A DNA stretch of 64,000 nt from assembly GCF_000423025.1 (NCBI RefSeq), contig NZ_AUHE01000001.1, positions 434,001 to 498,000 of the forward strand. Reading direction: 5' to 3'. This DNA comes from Gordonia shandongensis DSM 45094 (GTDB taxonomy: Bacteria > Actinomycetota > Actinomycetes > Mycobacteriales > Mycobacteriaceae). The stretch's first letter is position 1, and the number at the start of each line of letters is the position of its first letter. Positions 36,103 to 44,331 of the stretch are shown here, piece after piece. The notes beneath the pieces were generated by a model. That model searched no databases and was not told the DNA's origin. It was given only the letters and a program-made list of their open reading frames with translations. The position numbers and the translations under genes are program-made.

Positions 36103-36753
36103 TCACCGCGACAGGCGGGCCCGCATCGCGTCGAGGAGCGCCCGCGGGCGCGACGCCAGCGACTCGCGGAGGTGATTCCGCGTCAGCCCCGCCGTCGAAC
36201 AGCTCCCGCACGGTGCGATGACGCCGAGCGTGTCGATGCCGCGGGCTCGGCACAGCGCCACCGCCCGCGCCACGTGAAAGTTCTGGGTCACGATCATCGC
36301 CGCCGTGACACCGAACTCCCCCGCGGCACGACGGCACGTCGCATCGGTGTTGAGGCCGAACCGGTCGTCCACGATCGCGGCGGCCGGAACCCCGCGAGCC
36401 TCCAGGTAGCGTCGCATCACCGCCACCTCGTTGCCCGCCTCGTCGGCGTCGTTCCCCGAATCGATGATTCGCTCGACCCGGCCGGCCCGGTAGGCGGCCA
36501 CCGCGACGTCGAGTCGCGGACGGACGTAGTCGCCCGGCTCGCCCGCGGTGACCTTCGATCCGAGCACGATGAGCGTGCGCGGGGCGTCGGCGGGCAGGTC
36601 ACCGGCCTCGACCACCCGGCCCCACGCGCCGACGACCATCGCGGACGACGACACGGCGACGACGGCCTCCACCACGATCACCGCGATGAGGATCGCGGTG
36701 CGGAGTCGACCACGAACACTCGTGGCCGCAGACGGGGCGGGCGTGGCGGGCAT
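36103..36753 (-). CDS. YdcF/SanA-like (DUF218) membrane protein
   Basis: A 216-aa protein with one N-terminal transmembrane helix (about 14-36). An exported DUF218 domain follows: RTLIVLGSKVTAGEPGDYV, RPRLDVAVAAYRAGRVERII and NTDATCRRAAGEFGV, then VTQNFHVARAVALCRARGID. SanA/YdcF-like proteins are linked to envelope integrity and vancomycin sensitivity in enterobacteria. ATG 36753 lies 8 nt after a TACTCT box, indicating leaderless transcription; this box is part of a triplicated 16-bp repeat. The start could be earlier in frame, but that would run through the repeats. Confidence 0.8.
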   Translation of the reverse strand: MPATPAPSAATSVRGRLRTAILIAVIVVEAVVAVSSSAMVVGAWGRVVEAGDLPADAPRTLIVLGSKVTAGEPGDYVRPRLDVAVAAYRAGRVERIIDSGNDADEAGNEVAVMRRYLEARGVPAAAIVDDRFGLNTDATCRRAAGEFGVTAAMIVTQNFHVARAVALCRARGIDTLGVIAPCGSCSTAGLTRNHLRESLASRPRALLDAMRARLSR

Positions 36754-36756
36754 CGC

Positions 36757-36804
36757 GGTCGAGAGTAGCGGCGGTCGAGAGTAGCGGCGGCCGAGAGTAG
36801 CGGC
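36757..36804 (-). promoter_or_regulatory. Triplicated 16-bp repeat carrying three TACTCT boxes
   Basis: Three 16-bp units (36757, 36773, 36789; GGTCGAGAGTAGCGGC on the + strand) each hold TACTCT on the - strand. The nearest copy sits 8 nt before the ATG of the SanA-like gene; the others lie 16 and 32 bp further upstream. Confidence 0.7.
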
Positions 36805-36923
36805 GGCGCCGCCGCCGACGGCGCATCTCACCGCCTCGACCCACCCCCGGGAGCCCGATGTGCGTCGTGTCACAATCAGCACGGGCGGCACGGTCGCCGC
36901 CCCGCAAACGGGGAGGACGCCAC

Positions 36924-38327
36924 ATGGAGTACATGCCGGTCACCGAGTCGATGTTCCTCATCGCCGAGACCCGGGACCAACCGACGCACGTCGGCGGACT
37001 CCAGCTCTTCGTCCCGCGCGACGGGCAGACCGCCGAGCAGTTGGCCGACGAGTTCGCCGACCGGTTCACCGCCGCCACCGACATCGCACCGGTGTTCCGC
37101 AAGAGGCCCGCGACCCCCGCCCAACTGGCCGGATACACGGCGTGGGCGTACGACGACGACGTCGACTTCGACCATCACATCCGCCGGATCGTCCTGCCCC
37201 GGCCGGGCGAGATCAAGAATCTGCTGCGGTACGTCTCCCAGAACCACGGCGCCCTCCTCGACCGCCGGCGCCCGATGTGGGAGGTGCACATCATCGAGGG
37301 CCTTCAGGACGGCCGGGTGGCGTTGTACTCGAAGGTCCATCACTCGGTGATGGACGGCGTGACCGCGCTGCGGATGCTGCAGCGCTTCCTGTCGACCGAT
37401 CCCGACGACCGGTCGGGCACGGCGGTGTGGGACGCGGACCTGCAGCGTCGCGCTCGCCGCGGCCGCCGTCGCCCCGCGACCGATCGCGGTCTGCTCGGCG
37501 GCCTCCGCGGCATCGCCGAGAGCGCCGTCGACGTGGCCGGCCAGGTGATCGGGATGGGGCCGGCGGCGCTGCGCGTCGCCTCGGCCGGTCTGAGCGACTC
37601 CGATTATGTGGCGCCCCTGCAGCGCGCCCCCAAGACGATGCTCAATCAGTCGATCGGGTCGGCGCGGCGTTTCGCCGCCCAGGACTGGCCGATCGAGCGG
37701 CTGCGGGCCGTCGCCCACGCACAGCGCATGACCTTCAACGACGTCGTCCTGGCGATGTGCTCGGGTGCGCTGCGCACCTATCTGTCCGATCACGGCGACC
37801 TGCCCGACGAGTCGCTGATCGCGATGCTCCCGGTCTCGATGCACGGTGACGGCGACGACGACGGCAACGCGGTCACGGCCATCGAGGTCCGGATGGCCAC
37901 CGATCAGGCCGACCCCGCCGACCGCGTGGCCGCGATCAAGGCGTCGACCGCCGGGGCCAAGCGGGTCTTGCGCGGGATGCGGCCGCTGCAGGCGCTCGCG
38001 CTCGGGGCGGCGACGATCTGGCCGCTGGCGTTCGCGAGCGTCCCGGGGTTCGTCGACTACACGCCGCGCGGGTTCAACCTGATCGTCTCGAACGTTCCCG
38101 GACCCGAGGAGCAGCTGTACTGGAACGGCGCGGCGCTCGACGGGTGCTATCCGGTGTCGGTGCCGATGGAGGGCCTGGCGATGAACATCACGGTCGCGAC
38201 GGCGTCGGGCAAGGCGAACTTCGGGGTGATCGGCGCGCGGGCCCAGCTGCCGAGCCTGCAGCGGATTCTGGCGCATCTCGAGACGGCGTTGGCCGAGATG
38301 GAGGCGCTGCCGCCCGCCGGAGTCTGA
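36924..38327 (+). CDS. Wax ester synthase/diacylglycerol acyltransferase (WS/DGAT)
   Basis: A 467-aa acyltransferase that makes triacylglycerol or wax esters from acyl-CoA, typical of lipid-storing actinobacteria. The active motif HHSVMDG is at 139-145 (second His catalytic), preceded by RRPMWEVHIIEGL. The C-terminal half holds NLIVSNVPGPEEQLYWNGA and the PLW/N-rich block of the family. GGGGAGG lies 7-8 nt before ATG 36924. It lies divergently from the SanA-like gene. Confidence 0.92.
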   Translation: MEYMPVTESMFLIAETRDQPTHVGGLQLFVPRDGQTAEQLADEFADRFTAATDIAPVFRKRPATPAQLAGYTAWAYDDDVDFDHHIRRIVLPRPGEIKNLLRYVSQNHGALLDRRRPMWEVHIIEGLQDGRVALYSKVHHSVMDGVTALRMLQRFLSTDPDDRSGTAVWDADLQRRARRGRRRPATDRGLLGGLRGIAESAVDVAGQVIGMGPAALRVASAGLSDSDYVAPLQRAPKTMLNQSIGSARRFAAQDWPIERLRAVAHAQRMTFNDVVLAMCSGALRTYLSDHGDLPDESLIAMLPVSMHGDGDDDGNAVTAIEVRMATDQADPADRVAAIKASTAGAKRVLRGMRPLQALALGAATIWPLAFASVPGFVDYTPRGFNLIVSNVPGPEEQLYWNGAALDGCYPVSVPMEGLAMNITVATASGKANFGVIGARAQLPSLQRILAHLETALAEMEALPPAGV

Positions 38328-38360
38328 GCCCCCGGGATGGTCGGGTGGACTGGACCCATT

Positions 38361-38378
38361 TGTTACTCACGAGTAACA
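38361..38378. promoter_or_regulatory. 18-bp palindrome TGTTACTC-AC-GAGTAACA
   Basis: Perfect 8-bp arms with 2-bp spacer, between the WS/DGAT gene and the Fe-S reductase. It shares the GTTAC...GTAAC pattern with a site before the ephD-like gene. Confidence 0.6.
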
Positions 38379-38552
38379 TCGATGCGCACGGCGACCGGAG
38401 ACCGCGCCCACCGCAGCGAGTTAGGCAGCCCTTGGCAGCGCTGAGACGGGTGCAACCTTTACGGTTACCAGGGAATAGAGGTTGACTGCGGTGCACACGG
38501 CCCTAGCGCACCGCCGTCTCGGTACGACCTGAAAGAAAGGCCGGTACTTCCA

Positions 38553-41500
38553 GTGACGACGACTACCGTTGCGATCGGAACCACCGCCACGCTCATCAGC
38601 ATCCTCTGCTGGGGATCGTTCCTCCGCGGCGTGGTCAACATGGCGCGGACGATCTTCCAAGGTCAGAAGGTGGAATCGACGCGCTTCGCCCATCTCGGCA
38701 AGCGCCTGTTCACCATGATCAAGGAGTTCCTCGCCCACACGAGGATGGTGAAGTTCCGCACCGTCGGCATCATGCACTGGTTGGTGATGATCGGCTTCCT
38801 CGGCGGCTTCCTGCTGTTCTTCGAAGCGTACGGACAGTCGATCAACCCCGAATTCCACTGGCCGCTGTTCGGCGACACCTTCGGCTGGCACCTCTGGGAC
38901 GAGGTGCTCGGCATCGGCACCGTCATCGGCATCACCACGCTCATCGTGATCCGCCAGATCAACCATCCACGCGTTCCCGCACGCCTGTCGCGGTTCACCG
39001 GATCGAAGTTCGCACCCGCCTACATCATCGAAGCCATCGTCCTGCTCGAGGGCCTCGGCATGATCTTCGTCAAGGCCGGCAAGCTCGCCACCTACGGCGG
39101 CGCCCACACCGGGTCGGACTTCTTCACCATGCAGGTCGCCGAGATCCTCCCGTCGAGCCCGCTGATGGTGTCCCTGTTCGCCGTCGTCAAGCTCCTCTCG
39201 GGCAGCCTCTTCCTGCTGCTCGTCGGCCTCAACCTCACCTGGGGCGTCGCCTGGCACCGCTTCGCCGCATTCCCGAACATCTTCTTCAAGCGCGAATCCG
39301 ACGGCGGCGTCGCCCTCGGCGCGGCCAAGCCCATGCTCAGCGGCGGCAAGGTCCTCGACATGGAGACCGCCGACCCCGACGTCGACGCATTCGGTGCAGG
39401 CAAGATCGAGGACTTCAGCTGGAAGGGCTGGCTCGACTTCACCACCTGCACCGAGTGCGGTCGCTGCCAGAGCCAGTGCCCCGCGTGGAACACCGGCAAG
39501 CCGCTCTCGCCGAAGCTCATGATCATGTCGCTGCGCGACCACGGCTACGCCAAGGCCCCCTACCTGCTGGCCGGCGGCCGCAAGGACATGGGCGGCGACG
39601 AGATCGGACTGGTCGACGCCGACGGCAACGTCGAACAGGACAAGCTCGACGCCATCGACGAGGCCGCCCGCGCCGAGGCCGAGCGTCCGCTGGTCGGCGA
39701 CTCCGAGGGCACCACCGGCGCCGTCATCGACGCCGAGGCCCTGTGGAGCTGCACCATGTGCGGCGCCTGCGTGGAACAGTGCCCGGTCGACATCGAGCAC
39801 GTCGACCACTTCATCGACATGCGCCGCTACCAGGTCCTCATCGAGTCGGACTTCCCGACCGAGCTGGCCGGCATGTTCAAGAACCTCGAGAACAAGGGCA
39901 ACCCGTGGGGCCAGAACGCCTCGCAGCGCGTCGCCTGGATCGACGAGATGGACATCGACATCCCGGTCTACGGCCAGGACGTCCACTCCTTCGAGGGCTA
40001 CGAGTACCTCTTCTGGGTCGGCTGCGCCGGCGCCTACGAGGACCGCGCCAAGAAGACCACGAAGGCCGTCGCCGAACTCCTCGACATCGCGGCCGTCGAC
40101 TTCATGGTCCTCGGCCAGGGCGAGACCTGCACCGGCGACCCGGCGCGCCGCGCGGGCAACGAGTTCCTGTTCCAGATGCTGGCCCAGCAGAACATCGAGA
40201 CGTTCAACGAGGTCTTCGCCACCGCGCCCGAACAGCGCAAGAAGATCGTCGTCACGTGTGCCCACTGCTTCAACGCCATCGGCAACGAGTACAAGCAGGT
40301 CGGCGGCAGCTACGAGGTGGTCCACCACACGCAGCTGCTGAACCGGCTCGTCCGCGAGAAGCGACTGGTTCCCGTCTCGGCCCCCGAGGGCGAACAGGTC
40401 ACCTACCACGACCCCTGCTACCTGGGCCGCCACAACCAGGTGTACGACGCGCCCCGCGAACTGGTCGAGTCGTCCGGGTCGACCCTCACCGAGATGCCAC
40501 GCCACGGCGAGCGCTCCATGTGCTGCGGCGCCGGCGGCGCCCGCATGTGGATGGAGGAGCAGACCGGTAAGCGCATCAACGTCGACCGCGTCGACGAGGC
40601 GCTCGAGACCCTCGGGTCGACGGCCGCCGCCAACAGCGGCGACAAGCCGGTCCGCAAGATCGCGACCGGCTGCCCGTTCTGCCGCGTCATGCTCACCGAC
40701 GGCGTGACCGCGCAGACGGCGAACACCGAGGACGAGGGGCAGGTCGAGGTCGTCGACGTCGCCCAGCTGATCCTCGAGGGCGTCAACCGCGGCCGCCAGC
40801 AGGTGGAGCGCGGTGGACAGTTCCTGCATCCGATCCAGCGCGACCCGAACCCCACTCCCGAGCCCGAGCCCGTCGCCGCGGCGGCGCCCGCTGCCGCGCC
40901 GGCGAGTGCGGAGTCGAGCGTGGGGTCGAGCGCATCGACCGGCGAGGCCAAGCCCGCCGTCGGCCTGGCCCCGAAGAGCGGTGGACTCAAGAAGCCCGGT
41001 GGGCTCCAGAAGCCGGGCGGTCTCCAAAAGCCCGGTGGGCTCAAGAAGCCGGGCGGGGCACCGAAGCCGGGCGGGGCGGCCAAGCCGGCGGCACCCGCGG
41101 CGACCGAGGCTGCTGCTACCGAGTCGACCGCCACTGAATCGACTGCCACTGAGTCGACCCCTGCGGCGGGTACCACTGCCGCCGGCACCGCCGAGACGGC
41201 ATCGACCGAGGGCAAGGCGAAGGGCTTCGGCATGGCCGGCGGCCTCAAGAAGCCGGGCGCCAAAAAGCCCGGTGCACCTAAGCCCGGCGCCCCGAAGGCC
41301 GGTGCAGAGAAGCCGGGCGGCGCGAAGCCCGCTCCGGCTGCCGAGTCGGCGCCCGCCGAGGCCGCATCGGCCGACAGCGACGCGCCGGGCACCGCGGCCG
41401 CCGCCGATGCGGCGGGCACCGCCGACACCACGACTGCCGACACCACGACTGCGGCCACCGAGGGCAAGGCGAAGGGCTTCGGCATGGCCGGCGGCCTCAA

Positions 41501-41843
41501 GAAGCCGGGCGCCAAGAAGCCCGGTGCCCCGAAGCCGGGTGCACAGAAGCCCGGTTCCGCGGCTCCTGCCGAGGCTGCACCGGCCCCGGAACCCGAGTCG
41601 GCGGCGTCCGAGTCGGCGCCATCCGAGTCGGCGTCTGAGTCGGCGGCGTCTGAGTCGGCACAGCCCGAGGCCGCAGCGCCCGCCACCGAGGGCCCCGGTG
41701 ACACCAGCGACGCCACCGACACAGCGGACTCGGCGGACTCGGCGGAGTCGGGCGCCGATTCGCGGACGATCACCGAGACCGGCGCCTCCAAGGCCAAGGG
41801 CTTCGGCATCGCCGCGGGCAAGAAGCGGCCGGGTCAGAAGTAG
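38553..41843 (+). CDS. Membrane Fe-S oxidoreductase (heterodisulfide-reductase-like) with repetitive C-terminal tail
   Basis: A 1096-aa redox protein like the iron-sulfur-binding reductase Rv0338c of M. tuberculosis (identification from memory). The N-terminus has about four to five helices like the NarI gamma subunit (residues about 5-240). Two [4Fe-4S] motifs follow: CTECGRCQSQC (299-309) and CTMCGACVEQC (400-410). Two CCG-type domains come next (VTCAHCFNAIGNEY, YHDPCYLGRHN, MCCGAGGARMW). From about residue 765 on, some 330 residues are low-complexity Ala/Pro/Lys/Gly repeats with three copies of (S)KAKGFGxAGG. The GTG start follows GAAAGAAAGG at a wide spacing. Neighbour of an aspartate/alanine aminotransferase as in mycobacteria. 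Electron donor and acceptor are unknown. Confidence 0.85.
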   Translation: MTTTTVAIGTTATLISILCWGSFLRGVVNMARTIFQGQKVESTRFAHLGKRLFTMIKEFLAHTRMVKFRTVGIMHWLVMIGFLGGFLLFFEAYGQSINPEFHWPLFGDTFGWHLWDEVLGIGTVIGITTLIVIRQINHPRVPARLSRFTGSKFAPAYIIEAIVLLEGLGMIFVKAGKLATYGGAHTGSDFFTMQVAEILPSSPLMVSLFAVVKLLSGSLFLLLVGLNLTWGVAWHRFAAFPNIFFKRESDGGVALGAAKPMLSGGKVLDMETADPDVDAFGAGKIEDFSWKGWLDFTTCTECGRCQSQCPAWNTGKPLSPKLMIMSLRDHGYAKAPYLLAGGRKDMGGDEIGLVDADGNVEQDKLDAIDEAARAEAERPLVGDSEGTTGAVIDAEALWSCTMCGACVEQCPVDIEHVDHFIDMRRYQVLIESDFPTELAGMFKNLENKGNPWGQNASQRVAWIDEMDIDIPVYGQDVHSFEGYEYLFWVGCAGAYEDRAKKTTKAVAELLDIAAVDFMVLGQGETCTGDPARRAGNEFLFQMLAQQNIETFNEVFATAPEQRKKIVVTCAHCFNAIGNEYKQVGGSYEVVHHTQLLNRLVREKRLVPVSAPEGEQVTYHDPCYLGRHNQVYDAPRELVESSGSTLTEMPRHGERSMCCGAGGARMWMEEQTGKRINVDRVDEALETLGSTAAANSGDKPVRKIATGCPFCRVMLTDGVTAQTANTEDEGQVEVVDVAQLILEGVNRGRQQVERGGQFLHPIQRDPNPTPEPEPVAAAAPAAAPASAESSVGSSASTGEAKPAVGLAPKSGGLKKPGGLQKPGGLQKPGGLKKPGGAPKPGGAAKPAAPAATEAAATESTATESTATESTPAAGTTAAGTAETASTEGKAKGFGMAGGLKKPGAKKPGAPKPGAPKAGAEKPGGAKPAPAAESAPAEAASADSDAPGTAAAADAAGTADTTTADTTTAATEGKAKGFGMAGGLKKPGAKKPGAPKPGAQKPGSAAPAEAAPAPEPESAASESAPSESASESAASESAQPEAAAPATEGPGDTSDATDTADSADSAESGADSRTITETGASKAKGFGIAAGKKRPGQK
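40978..41560. repeat. Coding low-complexity repeats (KKPGG/KPGA units) of the Fe-S protein tail
   Basis: Runs of 15-18-bp units such as CTCAAGAAGCCGGGCGG at about 40978-41085. A longer block (EGKAKGFGMAGGLKKPG) is duplicated almost exactly at about 41206-41290 and 41458-41545, and a shorter related block ends the protein. Confidence 0.8.
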
Positions 41844-41862
41844 CACGGCCCCGCGAGAGGTC

Positions 41863-41910
41863 AACTTCGGCGATTTTCCGGTTGCTACGAGCCGGAAAAT
41901 CGCCGAAGTT
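41863..41910. terminator. Strong bidirectional terminator, 19-bp perfect stem
   Basis: AACTTCGGCGATTTTCCGG (41863-41881) pairs exactly with 41892-41910 around a 10-nt loop and is followed by CTTCT. It separates the convergent Fe-S reductase and exonuclease genes. Confidence 0.9.
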
Positions 41911-41913
41911 CTT

Positions 41914-42804
41914 CTATGGTGCCGAGTAGCCGACGATCAACGGCGCGTGATCGGACAATCGGGGCTCCTTGTCGACCTGCACCCACCGTGCGCGAGCCGC
42001 CAGGCGCGGCGTCGCGAGCTGATGGTCGATCCGCCACCCGACGTCCTTCTCGAAAGCTCGTCCCGCCCAACTCCACCAGGTCAGCGGACCGGGCCGGTCG
42101 CCGTGCAGCCGCCGGACCACATCGACCAGCGTCCGCGGGGTCAGGCGGCCGTCGAGCCACTCCCGCTCCTCGGGCAGGAATCCCTCCATGCGCCGCGCGG
42201 CACGCCAGTTGGTGACGTCGTGTTCACGGTGGGCGAGGTTCAAGTCGCCGATGAGCACGAACTCCCGTCCGGCGCGCAGCGCGGCCCGCCGGTTGCGGTC
42301 CAGTTCCCGAGCGAAACCGGCGAGGAACGCCATCTTTCGGCGGTACTTGGCGCCGCCGTCCGGCCTCTCCCGGATGTTCCTCGGACGTTGCAGATCGGCC
42401 GGCAGCCCACCCTTGGGCAGATACAGGCACGCGACGGTGAGCGGGACATCAGCCAGATCGACCTCGATGTATCTGCCGTGGGACGCGTACTCGCCCAGTC
42501 CGCGCGCCCGCGGCGGATGGCTCACCCACGTGCGGATCTCGGTCGGGGCCGTCCGGGTGAGGACCGCGACCCCGTTGCGGCCCGGGATCGACCCTGTGTC
42601 GACCGACGCGACATAGCCCGGGAACTCTCCGACCGCGTCGGGCGGGCACCGCAGCTCCTGCAGCCCCACCACGTCGGGCGACCGCCGCGCCAACCAGTCG
42701 TCGAATCCACGGCGGCGCGATGCGCGGATGCCGTTCACATTGAAGGAGACGACGGTCAGTTCGGCGGCCGCGGACGCGGTCGGATCGAGGGTGGCCACCG
42801 CCAC
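41914..42804 (-). CDS. Exodeoxyribonuclease III/AP-endonuclease family protein
   Basis: A 296-aa EEP-fold nuclease, likely acting in base-excision repair. The motifs are FNVNGIRASRRRGFDDWL, Glu in VGLQELRC, YLPKG, GDLNLAHREHD and the catalytic RIDHQL...LSDHAPL. The Asp/Asn pair GDLN and the SDH at the end are intact. GTG 42804 is the preferred start; an ATG at 42891 would overlap the start of the divergent aminotransferase gene. The gene sits between the aminotransferase and Fe-S genes, which are direct neighbours in M. tuberculosis as I recall, so it may be an insertion. Confidence 0.87.
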   Translation of the reverse strand: MAVATLDPTASAAAELTVVSFNVNGIRASRRRGFDDWLARRSPDVVGLQELRCPPDAVGEFPGYVASVDTGSIPGRNGVAVLTRTAPTEIRTWVSHPPRARGLGEYASHGRYIEVDLADVPLTVACLYLPKGGLPADLQRPRNIRERPDGGAKYRRKMAFLAGFARELDRNRRAALRAGREFVLIGDLNLAHREHDVTNWRAARRMEGFLPEEREWLDGRLTPRTLVDVVRRLHGDRPGPLTWWSWAGRAFEKDVGWRIDHQLATPRLAARARWVQVDKEPRLSDHAPLIVGYSAP

Positions 42805-42889
42805 AGGATGCCCCAGCGGCGGGTTCCGGGTCACTCCGAGGGGGATCACGAATTCAATTCCGTTGCACCGGGCTGACAGAATGGACGAC

Positions 42890-44140
42890 ATGAGTCGCCC
42901 CCGTGTATCGCATCCCTCCGTTCAGCTGCGTCCCCTGGAGCAGTCCGAGAAGCTCCAGAACGTGTGCTACGAGATCCGCGGGCCGGTGCACGAACATGCG
43001 GCGCGACTCGAGGCCGAGGGGCACCGCATCCTCAAGCTGAACATCGGGAACCCGGCGATCTTCGGGTTCGAGGCGCCCGACGTGATCATGCGCGACATGA
43101 TCCACGCCCTCCCGTTCTCGCAGGGCTACTCCGAATCGTCGGGTGTCCTGTCGGCGCGGCGCGCCGTGGTGACGCGCTACGAGATGATCGACTTCCCGTA
43201 CTTCGACGTCGACGACGTGGTGCTCGGCAACGGTGTCTCCGAGCTCATCACCATGACGATGCAGGCGCTGCTCAACAACGGCGACGAGGTGCTGATCCCC
43301 GCCCCCGACTACCCGCTGTGGACGGCGATGACGGCGCTGTCGGGCGGCACCCCCGTGCATTACCTGTGCGACGAGGAGAACGACTGGAATCCCAGCATCG
43401 AGGACATCGAAGCCAAGATCACGCCGAACACCAAGGCGATCGTCGTGATCAACCCGAACAATCCGACGGGTGCGGTGTACAAGCGCGAGGTCCTCGAGCG
43501 GATGGTCGAGGTGGCGCGCAAGCACTCCCTGTTGATCCTGGCCGATGAGATCTACGACAAGATCCTCTACGACGACGCCGAGCACATCAGCATCGCGTCG
43601 CTGGCCCCCGACCTGCTGGTGCTGACCTTCAACGGACTGTCGAAGGCGTACCGCGTGTGCGGCTACCGGGCCGGCTGGGTGATCCGGACCGGGCCGAAGG
43701 ACCACGCCAAGGGGTTCATCGAGGGGATGGGCGTGCTGGCGTCCACGCGACTGTGCGCCAACGTCCCGGGGCAGCATGCCATTCAGGTGGCGCTCGGCGG
43801 GTATCAGAGCATCGACGCCCTGGTGGCTCCGGGCGGTCGGCTCCTCGAGCAGCGGAATGTGACGTGGGAGAAGCTCAACGAGATCCCCGGGGTCAGCTGT
43901 GTGAAGCCGATGGGCGCACTGTACGCGTTCCCGCGGCTGGATCCGGAGGTCCACGAGATCCACGACGACGAGAAGTTCGTTCAGGATCTGCTCCTCCAGG
44001 AGAAGATCCTGGTGGTGCAGGGGTCGGGTTTCAACACTCCCGACACCAATCATCTGCGCATCGTGACGCTGCCGTGGGCGCAGGATCTCGCCGAGGCGAT
44101 CGAGCGGATCGGCAACTTCCTCTCGTCGTACCGACAGTGA
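42890..44140 (+). CDS. PLP-dependent aminotransferase (aspartate/alanine type, AlaA/AspC-like)
   Basis: A 416-aa class I aminotransferase, similar in length and motifs to mycobacterial AspC (Rv0337c) and E. coli AlaA. Substrate-binding GNP motif NIGNPAIFGF near 45-54; NPNNPTGAVY; DEIYDKILYD; PLP-lysine Lys252 in NGLSKAYR, followed by GYRAGW with the PLP-phosphate Arg. It should convert pyruvate/oxaloacetate and glutamate. CAGAAT 7 nt before ATG 42890 supports that start and a leaderless mRNA; ATG 42881 is the alternative. Its 3' end is the first copy of a 25-bp repeat. Confidence 0.92.
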   Translation: MSRPRVSHPSVQLRPLEQSEKLQNVCYEIRGPVHEHAARLEAEGHRILKLNIGNPAIFGFEAPDVIMRDMIHALPFSQGYSESSGVLSARRAVVTRYEMIDFPYFDVDDVVLGNGVSELITMTMQALLNNGDEVLIPAPDYPLWTAMTALSGGTPVHYLCDEENDWNPSIEDIEAKITPNTKAIVVINPNNPTGAVYKREVLERMVEVARKHSLLILADEIYDKILYDDAEHISIASLAPDLLVLTFNGLSKAYRVCGYRAGWVIRTGPKDHAKGFIEGMGVLASTRLCANVPGQHAIQVALGGYQSIDALVAPGGRLLEQRNVTWEKLNEIPGVSCVKPMGALYAFPRLDPEVHEIHDDEKFVQDLLLQEKILVVQGSGFNTPDTNHLRIVTLPWAQDLAEAIERIGNFLSSYRQ

Positions 44141-44194
44141 TTCCTTCTCGTCGTACCGACGGGGAGTCCTTCTCGTCGTACCGACGGGGACCGT
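44121..44194. repeat. 25-bp tandem repeat, 3 copies, from the aminotransferase 3' end
   Basis: TCTCGTCGTACCGAC recurs at 44121, 44146 and 44171. The first copy encodes the last residues (SSYRQ-stop) of the aminotransferase; the other two lie beyond its stop. Confidence 0.9.
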
Positions 44195-44257
44195 TCGCCG
44201 CCGGCCGTACCTTCGCAACGAGGTCGTCGGCGCAGGTCATGCACCGCACAACCGGAC

Positions 44258-44275
44258 TGCTAGCAGCTGCTAGCA
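44258..44275. promoter_or_regulatory. 18-bp perfect palindrome TGCTAGCAGCTGCTAGCA
   Basis: The sequence equals its own reverse complement over 18 bp, 57 bp upstream of the ephD-like start codon. Confidence 0.6.
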
Positions 44276-44282
44276 CCTAGTT

Positions 44283-44297
44283 GTTACGGGTGGTAAC
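44283..44297. promoter_or_regulatory. Inverted repeat GTTAC-N5-GTAAC upstream of ephD-like gene
   Basis: GTTAC (44283-44287) and GTAAC (44293-44297), 35 bp before the ATG. Same half-sites as the palindrome at 38361. Confidence 0.5.
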
Positions 44298-44331
44298 GTC
44301 TACTTCACTGTCGCGGATGAGGGAGACGGAC

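Noticed and set aside
38421..41864. 1147-aa open frame on the - strand opposite the Fe-S reductase
   Set aside because: It runs antisense to a protein with clear Fe-S motifs, consists of Leu/Arg/Gly-rich shadow sequence and has no recognisable domain.
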